From positions 1-56,319 of the forward strand of contig NZ_FLQY01000290.1 in the NCBI RefSeq assembly GCF_900089945.1: a stretch of 56,319 bases of DNA. Reading direction: 5' to 3'. This stretch comes from Candidatus Propionivibrio aalborgensis (GTDB taxonomy: Bacteria > Pseudomonadota > Gammaproteobacteria > Burkholderiales > Rhodocyclaceae). The notes below the pieces were generated by a model that saw only the letters and a list, made by a program, of their open reading frames with translations, was not told the DNA's origin and ran no database searches. Positions 36,144-44,817 of this stretch are shown here, one piece after another. Every line of letters starts with the position of its first letter. Positions within the stretch are counted from its first letter, which is position 1. The position numbers and the translations under genes were made by a program.

Positions 36144-37772
36144 TCAGGGCTGCGCCTCCACCTCATCGAACATCAACCCGCTGCTTCCTTCTCCACGGCC
36201 AACCTCGCGTCGACGGCGGGTCCATATGTAGGTTGTTCCGTTACTGCTGCATGCCAGTACGCGCTCGCGCAGCAGGCGCACACCCTCGCGAGGGACCTCC
36301 TCCTCGCGGATGACGCCGCCGGGCGCGGGTAGCAGCAAGCCACGCGGAACCCTGGTAGACGGCGCAAGCAGCGCGAGCCGCAGCCGACGCGGTAGCCCGG
36401 ATTCCAGCTCCAGCGGAAACCAGTGCGGCGGCGCGGCAGTCATCAGGCGATAGGCAAGTGCAGCGTCGGCCACCGGGGCACGCTCGGGCGCCGGTGGAGC
36501 GGTTTCCGCCCGTGGCTTGGCACGGCCATCTCCGCCTTCCGTCGCATACTCGATCGCCCAGACAAGATTCGCCATCTCGTCGCGCATGAGTCGAACGTCC
36601 TCGATCACCGGGCCGATGAGCGGATGACCAGCGACATGGGGCAGCACCAGCGCCGGCACGCGGCCGCCATCAGGTGTCGCCGGCGTCATGAAGCTCCAGC
36701 CTGGATCGTTAGCGCTCGGTGCGCGCGCGGCGCTTGCAATACGCGTGGCAAGGCCGAAATTATCCTCGACCTCGAGCGAGACAACCTCGGCTACGACACC
36801 GATCGGCATGCGTACCGGGACCATGAACATGTCGTTGGCGTAGACGAGGCCGAATTCCAGCAGCGCCATGCGCGCCAGATCGGCGGTCGAGGCATCGATG
36901 GCGCCCAGGTCGATGCCCGCATCCTCCATCTCGAAATATCGAGGGAGCGGCATGCCGCGGAATCGTACCGGCGTGGGGAGGGTTGTGATCGTCAATGACG
37001 CCGGCGGCGGCGCGTTCGCCGGAACGGCAACGGCGTCGAAGCTCGCCCAGCCCACTCGCCCACCGCGTTCGCTTTCCGCGACCAGCGCGTGCGACCAGCT
37101 TGGCGCGAGCAGGCGCGCACGATATTCGAAGCGCTCGGCGTCCCAGGCGTCATGACCGGCACCGGGTTCGGCATGTACGGCGGCCAGCCACTCGCGCCAT
37201 GCCTGTAGCGCGGGCTTGAGCTGTGCGGCGTCGGTGTCGGAGAGCCCGAGCCGAGTCAACGTGCAGCCGGGCGCTCCGGCGTCGTCGTGGCAGGCCTTGC
37301 CGTCGGGCAGCCGTCCGGCTGCGACGCGCGCCAGCGCTACAGCCTGCGGATCGAGCAATGCCTCGTCGCCGGTCGGCACCGCCAGAGGATACTCGCGCGC
37401 GATTTCGCCGATCAGCGATATCAAGCCGGCTTCGCGCAGCCGGTGCACGAGCTCGCGCCCCACATCGATGCGTTGGCGCATCGTCCATCGCGACGCCGCC
37501 AGAGTGACCTCGCACTCGATCAGCATATCGAGCGGCGGTCCCGCCGGATCGAGCTGCACGCGCCGACCTGTAGCCAACTCAAGTTCCGCGAAGGCGTGGG
37601 TGCGTAGAGTCGCACTGGCCAGGACCGGTGTACCCGCGTCCTCGCCGTCGAACTCGCCCATCACCCATTGCCGGGCCAGCAACCAAGCCGGGTCGTGCAC
37701 GGCCGCAGCCAGACCTGGCGTCAGGTCGTCGCCACGCGTGCGTGGCTCGATGCGAAGGTAGAGTGAGTTCAT
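36144..37772 (-). CDS. Unrecognised 542-residue cassette protein (gene 5)
   Basis: The last gene of the five-gene cassette. I do not recognise the family. The ATG at 37772 overlaps the stop of the 1451-residue gene (ATGA), and seven in-frame codons upstream are ignored for that reason. Near the N-terminus is a striking stretch, HDPAWLLARQWVMGEFDGED (about residues 25-44), which looks like a family signature. There is no signal peptide, no membrane helix and no known catalytic motif. The middle has ordinary soluble composition, and the C-terminal tail is Arg- and Glu-rich. It is followed by 68 bases and then the reductase-patatin gene on the same strand, which could be part of the same transcript. 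Confidence 0.75.
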   Translation of the reverse strand: MNSLYLRIEPRTRGDDLTPGLAAAVHDPAWLLARQWVMGEFDGEDAGTPVLASATLRTHAFAELELATGRRVQLDPAGPPLDMLIECEVTLAASRWTMRQRIDVGRELVHRLREAGLISLIGEIAREYPLAVPTGDEALLDPQAVALARVAAGRLPDGKACHDDAGAPGCTLTRLGLSDTDAAQLKPALQAWREWLAAVHAEPGAGHDAWDAERFEYRARLLAPSWSHALVAESERGGRVGWASFDAVAVPANAPPPASLTITTLPTPVRFRGMPLPRYFEMEDAGIDLGAIDASTADLARMALLEFGLVYANDMFMVPVRMPIGVVAEVVSLEVEDNFGLATRIASAARAPSANDPGWSFMTPATPDGGRVPALVLPHVAGHPLIGPVIEDVRLMRDEMANLVWAIEYATEGGDGRAKPRAETAPPAPERAPVADAALAYRLMTAAPPHWFPLELESGLPRRLRLALLAPSTRVPRGLLLPAPGGVIREEEVPREGVRLLRERVLACSSNGTTYIWTRRRREVGRGEGSSGLMFDEVEAQP

Positions 37773-40700
37773 GGCGCTACCGGCGTCGTCCACAGATCGG
37801 CGAGGCTGTCGGTCCCGTCGCCGTCAAGCAGCAGCAAGGCAGGCAGCAGCGCGCCCGCGCGGGCGACCAGGTCGGGGTCGACGGCACGCAGCTTGGCAAG
37901 CGCGAGCGCCTCAAGTAAATGGGCGAGCACGTCATCCTCGGTCCAGGTTTCACGCGACGCCTCGGGCACGAGCAGCAGCATGGTGTTAGGTGCGGCTTGC
38001 GAGGCGGCGGGTGCGTCGAAGACGATCGCAGTGTCGAGCTCGGCTTGCGGTACGACCTCGTTCCAGGCGTCGATGAACAAGCCCGCGACATGCTTCGTAT
38101 GCGCCAGGTCGAGCGTTGCGGTCTGTGCGACGACATAGGACGTCCGGGAGGGTGCGGTCGGGCCAGGCAAGGCAGTCCAGCGCTCGCCGGGCGCCAACGG
38201 GTGCTGCGCCACGGTGAGGACGTATGCCGAGCTCCGGGCACCGGAGAGTGCGTCGGCCTGGCCGAGTACCGCATCGAGGCGTGCCACCGGCTCGCGCACA
38301 CTCGCCACCCGGGCGATGAAGGCGCGAATATCCGGTGGCGTCGCGGCAATCGGGGCCGCGAGGGCGATAGCGAGCATGGCGCCGTCGACTGCGAGTCGTG
38401 CAACGACGATGATTTCCGGTCCGGCAAGAACGCGCATGCGTTCGGCAACTGTTCGCGCCCGGTCGCCGGCCTCGGCAATGCGTCGGTCCAGCTCACGCAG
38501 TACCGACGCAACGGCTGCGGTGAGCGCACCAGCGCTGGGAATCGCGTCGATACCGAAGAGTTCGGCGGTCTCGAGCGCTTGCAAGCGCGCGGCGTCATTA
38601 CCGGCAGCGGCGAGCGCGTCGCGTGCCGCCACGGCCTGCCCGTTTAGAGCCGAAAGCCGTCTATCGAGCTCATTATCCTGGTCGAGAGCAAGGCCCACAG
38701 TCTGGCCCAGCGCATCGAAATCGGCTGGCGCTAGAGCGCGCGCGCCACCGAGCATGCGGCGGAGCGTCGCAGCGAGCTCGATGACCTCGGCAAGGGACCA
38801 GTCGCCGGAACGGCCTGCGCGCTTGTCCTCGGGCTGCAGTGTCGGCGCGCCGACACTGGCGGCGGGACGTTGCGATTCAAGCAAGTCGAGAAGGCGCCGA
38901 TCCAATATGGGCGTCTTCATCAGGACGATATCTATTGCGCCAAGTCCGCGCTGCGCCATCGCGTCCGCGAACAGTGCCGCAAGCGTTGTCGTCACCGGTA
39001 TCGCCGTACCGTCCGCGAGCGCGAACGTCGCTCCGATCACGATTGACGACGGGTCGGGAAGCTGGCGTTCGAGCCAAGCCTCAAGCGCCGGTTCAGCCGA
39101 CGCCCGCGGAGTTGCCATCCAATGGGAAATGCCCGCCTCGCCGGGCTCGAAGAGCGCCAGGACCTTGTGCGTCGTGGCGATGCCGCGCTGACCGATACGT
39201 GTGACCTCGATCTCGTCCGGCACGGCGACCGGTCCGCCCGAGAGCAGGTCGCTGGCGGCACCGGCGCGCATCGGCGTACCGGCGAGCATGTGGTGCACAG
39301 CCTCGGCGAGCAGAAGATCGGCAAGCGCATCGATCCGCTCTGCGGCGTCGTCGAGGATCGGCGCGATCGCGTTGCGGCCTGCGGTATCGAGCGAGGCGAG
39401 CCGTGCTGCGTCGGGTTGGCTGGCGCCGTCATAGCCGGCCAGGCGCAGCAACGCGAGGCCGTCGACGACGTTGTCCGCCGCAACGTTTTCCGCTTGCAGC
39501 CCGCTCGCCTCGCGCTTGTTGGCGACGAGCGGGGCTACGGCGCGCACGCGTGCGATCAGGGCCGGTGCTGTGCTCGCGAGCCGGCGCTCGATGCGATAGC
39601 CGAGCAACGCGCCCAGCGGCTGGCCAGCGCGCAGGCCTTCGAGCAGCTCCAGCGCGCCACGGACGCGGGCAGACGACAGGTCGACCGCAAACGCATTGCC
39701 GTGGCCCTGCACCCGATGCGCTTTGTCGGCGGAGAGCAGGACCGCAGCAGTCATCGCGTGCTGGGTGCTCGGGGCATGAACGTATCCCGCAATCTGCGAC
39801 GCACTGCCGGAAGGAAAGGTGTCGAGCCAGCCGAAGGCGCCGACGACGATTCCCGGCTTGATGGGCGGTGCGCCGCCGACCGAGGTCGCGCCATCGCTGC
39901 GTAATTGGTCGAGTCCCGCGATGGCAAAGCCCGTATACCAAGCGTCCAGCCGGTGGGTGAGCAGCCCGAGCACGGCACCCAGCGCGGCCTCGAGGCGCGC
40001 CGGCGATAGCCGGGCGAGGCGGCCCATGTCTTCCCGCAGCTGCCAAAACTCGAAGGCAGCCGGTACCGGTTGGAGACCGTTGTCGAGCAGGAACGCGATG
40101 GTGTTGGTGGAATCGGATGGCGCGGGGGATCGCAGCCGAGCCTCCATCGTTCCGAGCGGTGCCAGCGGATCGTCGAAGATGGGCACGGGACGGCCATTGG
40201 CCAGTGCGTCGTCGATCATCCATTGTCGTGCAGCGCGATCAGCCGTGTGCAGGATCGCTTGACGCGCCAGCTCGTAGAGCAGGGTAAATGGGCGCGGTGG
40301 TCCACCAATGCCATCGAGCAGCTCGAGCGTCATCAACGGCACGGGCGCCACTGGATGCGGGTTGGTGAATTCTGGCCACCGCAACGCGCGGAGCTGTAAC
40401 ACCGCCGCTGCGTCGCCGACCATCGCCAAGGTGAGCGGTGCCACGTCGCTAAACAGGCCGGCCATGCCGATCGGGGTAATCGTTGGTGAAGGATCGCCGA
40501 GAGCCGCGAGCAGACCACGGACCTTCTGGTGCGCGGCAAAGGTTGTTTTGCGGTCGTGAATATCCATGCTCGGCAACACGGCCGAGAGCAGCGCCGGATC
40601 GAGCACGGCGCGGACACCGAGGCTGCGCACGTTGGCATCGAAGCGAAGAATCTCAAGCAGCCTCCGGCCAGGATTACTCATCACCGGATCGCTGCGGCGC

Positions 40701-42124
40701 GGTTCGGACACGCGCAGAATGTCGGCGAGCGCCGGCTCGAAGACGTGTGCGCGCAGCCGATCGAGCAGATCGAGAAGCGCCGCCGGCTCGGCATCAAGGC
40801 GGGCTCGATCGGCGATTCGCACCGGCAGTACGCCATAGGGCTGCGCTCCGATGCGCAGCGTGGCGAATGGGCCGGTGGCGCTCACTTGCTCGCGCATCAC
40901 GCCGAGCGAATAAGCGATCGATTCCGGCGCGACCGAGGGTGCGAGCATTCGTTCGATGGCATCGGTTGTGGTCGATGCGAGCAGACTGCGCAGCAGGCGC
41001 TCATGACTCGCCAGGTCGTCATCCGAGCCGGCGAGCCGGCCGAACGTGCCAGGCGGCAGGCCGAGCGCGCGATCCAGGCGGAAGCCTGCTGTTTCAGCAC
41101 CGTCGAAGCTGCGCGGCGGCCCTCCCGGTTCCCAAGATGTGCTGCGCCGCTGCGCGCGACCACGGTCGAGGCGATAGGCGAGTTCGTCGCGATAGAGGTG
41201 ATCGGCATCCGGATGTGCGCGATACTCGGTCCGCTCCTCGCCGAGCGCGTTGGTCGGCGAGCCCGGGACCATTAACGATACGCCGTTGGTGCAGCGATGC
41301 GCATCGATCAGCCGCACGAATTCGCCTGACTGAGCCGACGGATTGATCGTTGCGCGAACGCCGACAGCGACGAGCCGCGTCACCCGCTCGCCCGGTGAGA
41401 GCGGGATTTCGAGGGCCATGCCAGCATCGAGCGCGGCCTTGAAATCATGCAGCCAGCGCGCACCACCACCGAGCGGTTGTCCCGAATCGGCATCGTCGCG
41501 CATTGGGTCGGCTCCAAGCACCAGCGGTTCGCGCACTAGGTTTGGCGTGACGCTGCGAATCGGCGCGTTGCCGGGATTCGTCCAGGCGAATGCAACGAAG
41601 CGATCAGGAAGCAATCGCGCGGTGGCAGCGCGCGTCCATCCGGACGGTCGTTGTACGTTCGTGCTGCCGGTCGCAAGCCACAGCGCGCGCAATGGCCCGA
41701 CACGGCGCGCGAGTTCGCGCCAAACCGCTAGCCAGTCCCGTTCGTCGCGTCCGGATTCAATGCTGAGCAGGTAGTTTTTCTGCAGTTCACGCTCTTCGCG
41801 GGTAAGCGCCGGCTCGTGGCCGTCGGCATGGATATCGTCGGGATAAATCCGCACCAGGAGCCGATGCGGCCCCGACGCGTAGCGTGTTTCAAGCCGTACT
41901 GGCAGCAACAGAAGCGGCAAATCCGCGGCGACCAGATTGAAGCCAGGATCATTCCCCAGGCCTTGCAGGCGCGCCTTGTCGAGCTCGGCCCGCGCTGTTT
42001 CGAGCGCGGCGCGCGCGGCGTCGCGGTCGCCGTCTCGAGTTGCCGCGATGGACAGGGCGTCCGCCGCCGTCTGCAGCGCCGCGCGCGCGGTGGCAATTGC
42101 AGCGAGCGCGGCCGCAGACATCAT
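37769..42124 (-). CDS. Unrecognised 1451-residue cassette protein (gene 4)
   Basis: The largest protein in the window. The ATG at 42124 overlaps the preceding stop (ATGA). The same frame stays open 276 codons further upstream, but that part lies inside gene 3 and is an artefact of high GC. An Ala-rich helical N-terminus (1-60) is followed by a conserved-looking block, LLLLPVRLETRYASGPHRLL and RIYPDDIHADGHEPALT (about 70-115). The remainder is Ala/Leu/Arg-rich, with LELLEGLRAGQPLGALLGYR near residue 825 and a helical C-terminus. I see no signal peptide, membrane helix, nucleotide-binding loop or protease motif, and very few cysteines. It may be a large structural or scaffold protein, but no function can be assigned. 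Confidence 0.75.
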   Translation of the reverse strand: MMSAAALAAIATARAALQTAADALSIAATRDGDRDAARAALETARAELDKARLQGLGNDPGFNLVAADLPLLLLPVRLETRYASGPHRLLVRIYPDDIHADGHEPALTREERELQKNYLLSIESGRDERDWLAVWRELARRVGPLRALWLATGSTNVQRPSGWTRAATARLLPDRFVAFAWTNPGNAPIRSVTPNLVREPLVLGADPMRDDADSGQPLGGGARWLHDFKAALDAGMALEIPLSPGERVTRLVAVGVRATINPSAQSGEFVRLIDAHRCTNGVSLMVPGSPTNALGEERTEYRAHPDADHLYRDELAYRLDRGRAQRRSTSWEPGGPPRSFDGAETAGFRLDRALGLPPGTFGRLAGSDDDLASHERLLRSLLASTTTDAIERMLAPSVAPESIAYSLGVMREQVSATGPFATLRIGAQPYGVLPVRIADRARLDAEPAALLDLLDRLRAHVFEPALADILRVSEPRRSDPVMSNPGRRLLEILRFDANVRSLGVRAVLDPALLSAVLPSMDIHDRKTTFAAHQKVRGLLAALGDPSPTITPIGMAGLFSDVAPLTLAMVGDAAAVLQLRALRWPEFTNPHPVAPVPLMTLELLDGIGGPPRPFTLLYELARQAILHTADRAARQWMIDDALANGRPVPIFDDPLAPLGTMEARLRSPAPSDSTNTIAFLLDNGLQPVPAAFEFWQLREDMGRLARLSPARLEAALGAVLGLLTHRLDAWYTGFAIAGLDQLRSDGATSVGGAPPIKPGIVVGAFGWLDTFPSGSASQIAGYVHAPSTQHAMTAAVLLSADKAHRVQGHGNAFAVDLSSARVRGALELLEGLRAGQPLGALLGYRIERRLASTAPALIARVRAVAPLVANKREASGLQAENVAADNVVDGLALLRLAGYDGASQPDAARLASLDTAGRNAIAPILDDAAERIDALADLLLAEAVHHMLAGTPMRAGAASDLLSGGPVAVPDEIEVTRIGQRGIATTHKVLALFEPGEAGISHWMATPRASAEPALEAWLERQLPDPSSIVIGATFALADGTAIPVTTTLAALFADAMAQRGLGAIDIVLMKTPILDRRLLDLLESQRPAASVGAPTLQPEDKRAGRSGDWSLAEVIELAATLRRMLGGARALAPADFDALGQTVGLALDQDNELDRRLSALNGQAVAARDALAAAGNDAARLQALETAELFGIDAIPSAGALTAAVASVLRELDRRIAEAGDRARTVAERMRVLAGPEIIVVARLAVDGAMLAIALAAPIAATPPDIRAFIARVASVREPVARLDAVLGQADALSGARSSAYVLTVAQHPLAPGERWTALPGPTAPSRTSYVVAQTATLDLAHTKHVAGLFIDAWNEVVPQAELDTAIVFDAPAASQAAPNTMLLLVPEASRETWTEDDVLAHLLEALALAKLRAVDPDLVARAGALLPALLLLDGDGTDSLADLWTTPVAP

Positions 42125-44814
42125 GGCAGCGCCGCACCGATGTGGATCGACAACCGGAAGGGCCGCCGCACTGCGATCGCCGCGAGCGCATCGCTGGACG
42201 CCGACCAGCGTGGCTCGAATGCAAAGGTCGAGGGCCGCGTCTGCACTTTGCCGCCGAAACCGGAGGTTTCCAGTGTGGCGAGATCGATATGCCCGGTCGC
42301 GTTTGGCCGCAGCGATTCCCAGACGACATCGGACCAACTGGACCAGCGCGTCGCGTCCTCGGCACGGAGGTCGCCATCGGAGCCCGAAAAGCCGAAGCTT
42401 AGCTCGCGCGGTTGCTCCTGAATGACCAGGAAGTAGCCGTTGGGCGCCGCTGCCGTGCCACCTCTGGCGTCGTCCGGGGTGACGCGAAAACCGAGATAGA
42501 CAAGGTCTTCGCCAAGATCTCCGCGGAAGACCGGGAATTCGCTCGATGGCCCGCCGATCATCGCATTGGGCGTACGTGCGCCGCCACCCGCCCTCGCCTT
42601 CTGCAGGAACATCGTAGCGTTCGGAAAGCGGCGGACAAGTTCTCCGCGAATGATCATCACGAGCTGCGCGGCCGCACCCCCGTCGGGATGTTCCCCCAGA
42701 GCGCTGTTGGTTCCCCAGGTGTGGATCGGCGCGATGTCGCTGACCGGCGCATTGACGCGGCCAGCGGTTGCCGTTGTGTCCCAGAAGCGTGCGAACACCG
42801 TGCCGCGCTGATCGGTCGGAAACCCGCGCCACAGTAGCTCGCGAGCCATCTCGTGATTGAGGCCGACCATGTAGGACTCGATGAAGGCGCGATTGGCGGC
42901 GATTGCGATGACGCTTTCGGGCGGTACGCTGTCGACCCCTGGCATCAACCATTGCGTGCCGAGCTCGATCAGCGGCAACACCATGGGTGTGTCGATCCGC
43001 GGAGCAGCGATCACGGGGGCCATGCGATCGGCTGGCTCCCAGACGCCTGCCGGAATCGCGAGCTGGCCAAGCACGCGCTTGGGAATCGTGCGGCGTGGGT
43101 CGAGCGAAGTCGCGAGGCGATCAGCGAGCGCGACCGGATCGAGTGCGACGCAGGCGGTTTGCGGTGCCCGGCGCGCCAGCTTCGCGGCAATCGCTGTGGC
43201 GGCATTTAACCGCGTGCGCAAGACCGATGGCAGCAATGGTATCGGGTCTGGTGCGGCGCCCTGTGTCCAGGCGGGCGGCAGATGTGCGGCCTGTGGTGTC
43301 GGGCGCGACAGAACGCGTGCCGTGCCCTGGGCAAGTGCACTGAGTACATGACCGATGCGTGGGGCGAGATCATTTGCCCGACGCAAACGCCGGCCGACCG
43401 GGCCCGTTGCGCGCATGGCCTTACGGAAGGCGCCCGACAACGCGCTCAGCGGAAGACAGGAGTTGCGTGCGAGCCCCCGCAGCGTGAACGCCGGATGGAC
43501 GCGCACGCGCGCCGCACCGGGGCTGGCAAATGCAATTACGCTCCCGTCGCTCACCAACGGTGTCATCCGCCTTGCATAAATGCGGCTCGACGCCGCCACC
43601 GCCAGTTCGCCCTGGCGCAGGATCTGGTTGGCACGCAGTATCTCACCGGCCTGATCCCAGCAGGCAGCCATCAGTTCCTCCTGGCGCTCTTGAACGACTC
43701 GGGTTCCGAGGGCAGCGGCGATGCGGCGCACGGGATCACGATTGAGTTCGTCGAGCCAGGTTGCACCGGGTGCGCCGCGCGGGGCGCCAGCATGCCAGCG
43801 CCCGTAACGCGGCGGGCCGATGCGATTCGTCTGGTCGAGCAGGCTGCCGATCGCTTGCTCAAGGGCTGATGGAACGGCTGGACGGTTGGAATTCCTAGGG
43901 CCGAGCGCGCCATCGAGTGCGAGCGTATCCGGCGCCCCCGATGCTGCGATGCCGCCGCCGGGCGCGCTCACGTCAAGCGGCCGGGTGCCGATTCCTGTCA
44001 GGCCGGGGCGCGGCTGCAGCCGGCGCACCAGCGACTCAAAGCCAGTCTCCTCGCCGGTTGTGAATTCCCAGTAGTGATAGGTGGGGAGTTCGACCGGTCC
44101 GCTTGCGCCCCAGGCCGGCGTTAGTGCATTGGCCGCGACAATTTCCTGCCCCAGCCCCGCTCGCCGCCCCGCCTCGAAAGTTGGGACGACGCAGGCCCGG
44201 TAGCGGGTTTTCGGCTGCAGTCGCCTTGGGCAAAGCAGACGCGAGAGGGCACGCATCGGATCGTGTGCAATGAGCGCACCGACATCCTCCCCGGCTGAGA
44301 TGCCGGAGACCTGTGCATGCGCCCAGGCATGCGTCTGGTCAAGCGGGGGAAGCTGGCTCGCATCATTCACGGAAAGGCGTGGTAGCGGCGTGCCTGGCGT
44401 CAGGGTGGCGGCACTCAACGGCACGACGACGAGCGCGATCCAAGGCCGCAGCGTGTCGTTGGATGCCGTGGGCGCGAAGGGCGTCATCAGCCAAGGCAGG
44501 CCAGGGAGGCGGAACTCGATTGCGCAGAGCTGGTCGGGATCGGCATCGAGCGCTTCGCGTACAGGCGTTTCGCGCACAATCTGGCGCCGGTCGATTGCGA
44601 CGACGTCGCCGGGACCATAGAGCGCGAACGAAGGTCCGGCCATCGTGCGCTGGGTGGGCGTCGGTATTGTGGCCGGATCCGTCCACTGCTGCGTGTGTTC
44701 GATTGCGGCCGACACCGGCACGGCAGGTCTGGCGACGATGACGGCATCCCCTTCGCGCTGCGTGATCAGTGTGCCGACGCCGAGCCTGAGATGACGAAGG
44801 AAGCGGTAGCTCAT
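42121..44814 (-). CDS. Unrecognised 897-residue cassette protein (gene 3)
   Basis: I do not recognise this family. The ATG at 44814 lies three bases after the stop of the DUF6603 gene, and the stop overlaps the next start by four bases. The N-terminus MSYRFLRHLRLGVGTLI has no signal-peptide shape. Noticeable stretches are VVAIDRRQIVRETPVREALD (about 70-90) and TLRPWIALVVVPLSAATLTP near residue 125. The C-terminal third contains AELVRR-like basic helices and GDLGEDLVYLGFRVTPDDARGG-type segments. Overall it is a soluble mixed alpha/beta composition without catalytic motifs I know. It is translated as part of the cassette. Confidence 0.75.
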   Translation of the reverse strand: MSYRFLRHLRLGVGTLITQREGDAVIVARPAVPVSAAIEHTQQWTDPATIPTPTQRTMAGPSFALYGPGDVVAIDRRQIVRETPVREALDADPDQLCAIEFRLPGLPWLMTPFAPTASNDTLRPWIALVVVPLSAATLTPGTPLPRLSVNDASQLPPLDQTHAWAHAQVSGISAGEDVGALIAHDPMRALSRLLCPRRLQPKTRYRACVVPTFEAGRRAGLGQEIVAANALTPAWGASGPVELPTYHYWEFTTGEETGFESLVRRLQPRPGLTGIGTRPLDVSAPGGGIAASGAPDTLALDGALGPRNSNRPAVPSALEQAIGSLLDQTNRIGPPRYGRWHAGAPRGAPGATWLDELNRDPVRRIAAALGTRVVQERQEELMAACWDQAGEILRANQILRQGELAVAASSRIYARRMTPLVSDGSVIAFASPGAARVRVHPAFTLRGLARNSCLPLSALSGAFRKAMRATGPVGRRLRRANDLAPRIGHVLSALAQGTARVLSRPTPQAAHLPPAWTQGAAPDPIPLLPSVLRTRLNAATAIAAKLARRAPQTACVALDPVALADRLATSLDPRRTIPKRVLGQLAIPAGVWEPADRMAPVIAAPRIDTPMVLPLIELGTQWLMPGVDSVPPESVIAIAANRAFIESYMVGLNHEMARELLWRGFPTDQRGTVFARFWDTTATAGRVNAPVSDIAPIHTWGTNSALGEHPDGGAAAQLVMIIRGELVRRFPNATMFLQKARAGGGARTPNAMIGGPSSEFPVFRGDLGEDLVYLGFRVTPDDARGGTAAAPNGYFLVIQEQPRELSFGFSGSDGDLRAEDATRWSSWSDVVWESLRPNATGHIDLATLETSGFGGKVQTRPSTFAFEPRWSASSDALAAIAVRRPFRLSIHIGAALP

Positions 44815-44817
44815 CGC

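Noticed and set aside
42125-42952. Upstream extension of the 1451-residue gene by 276 codons
   Set aside because: The extension overlaps gene 3 in another frame, its product is Arg-rich nonsense, and the ATGA junction at 42124-42121 gives a natural start.
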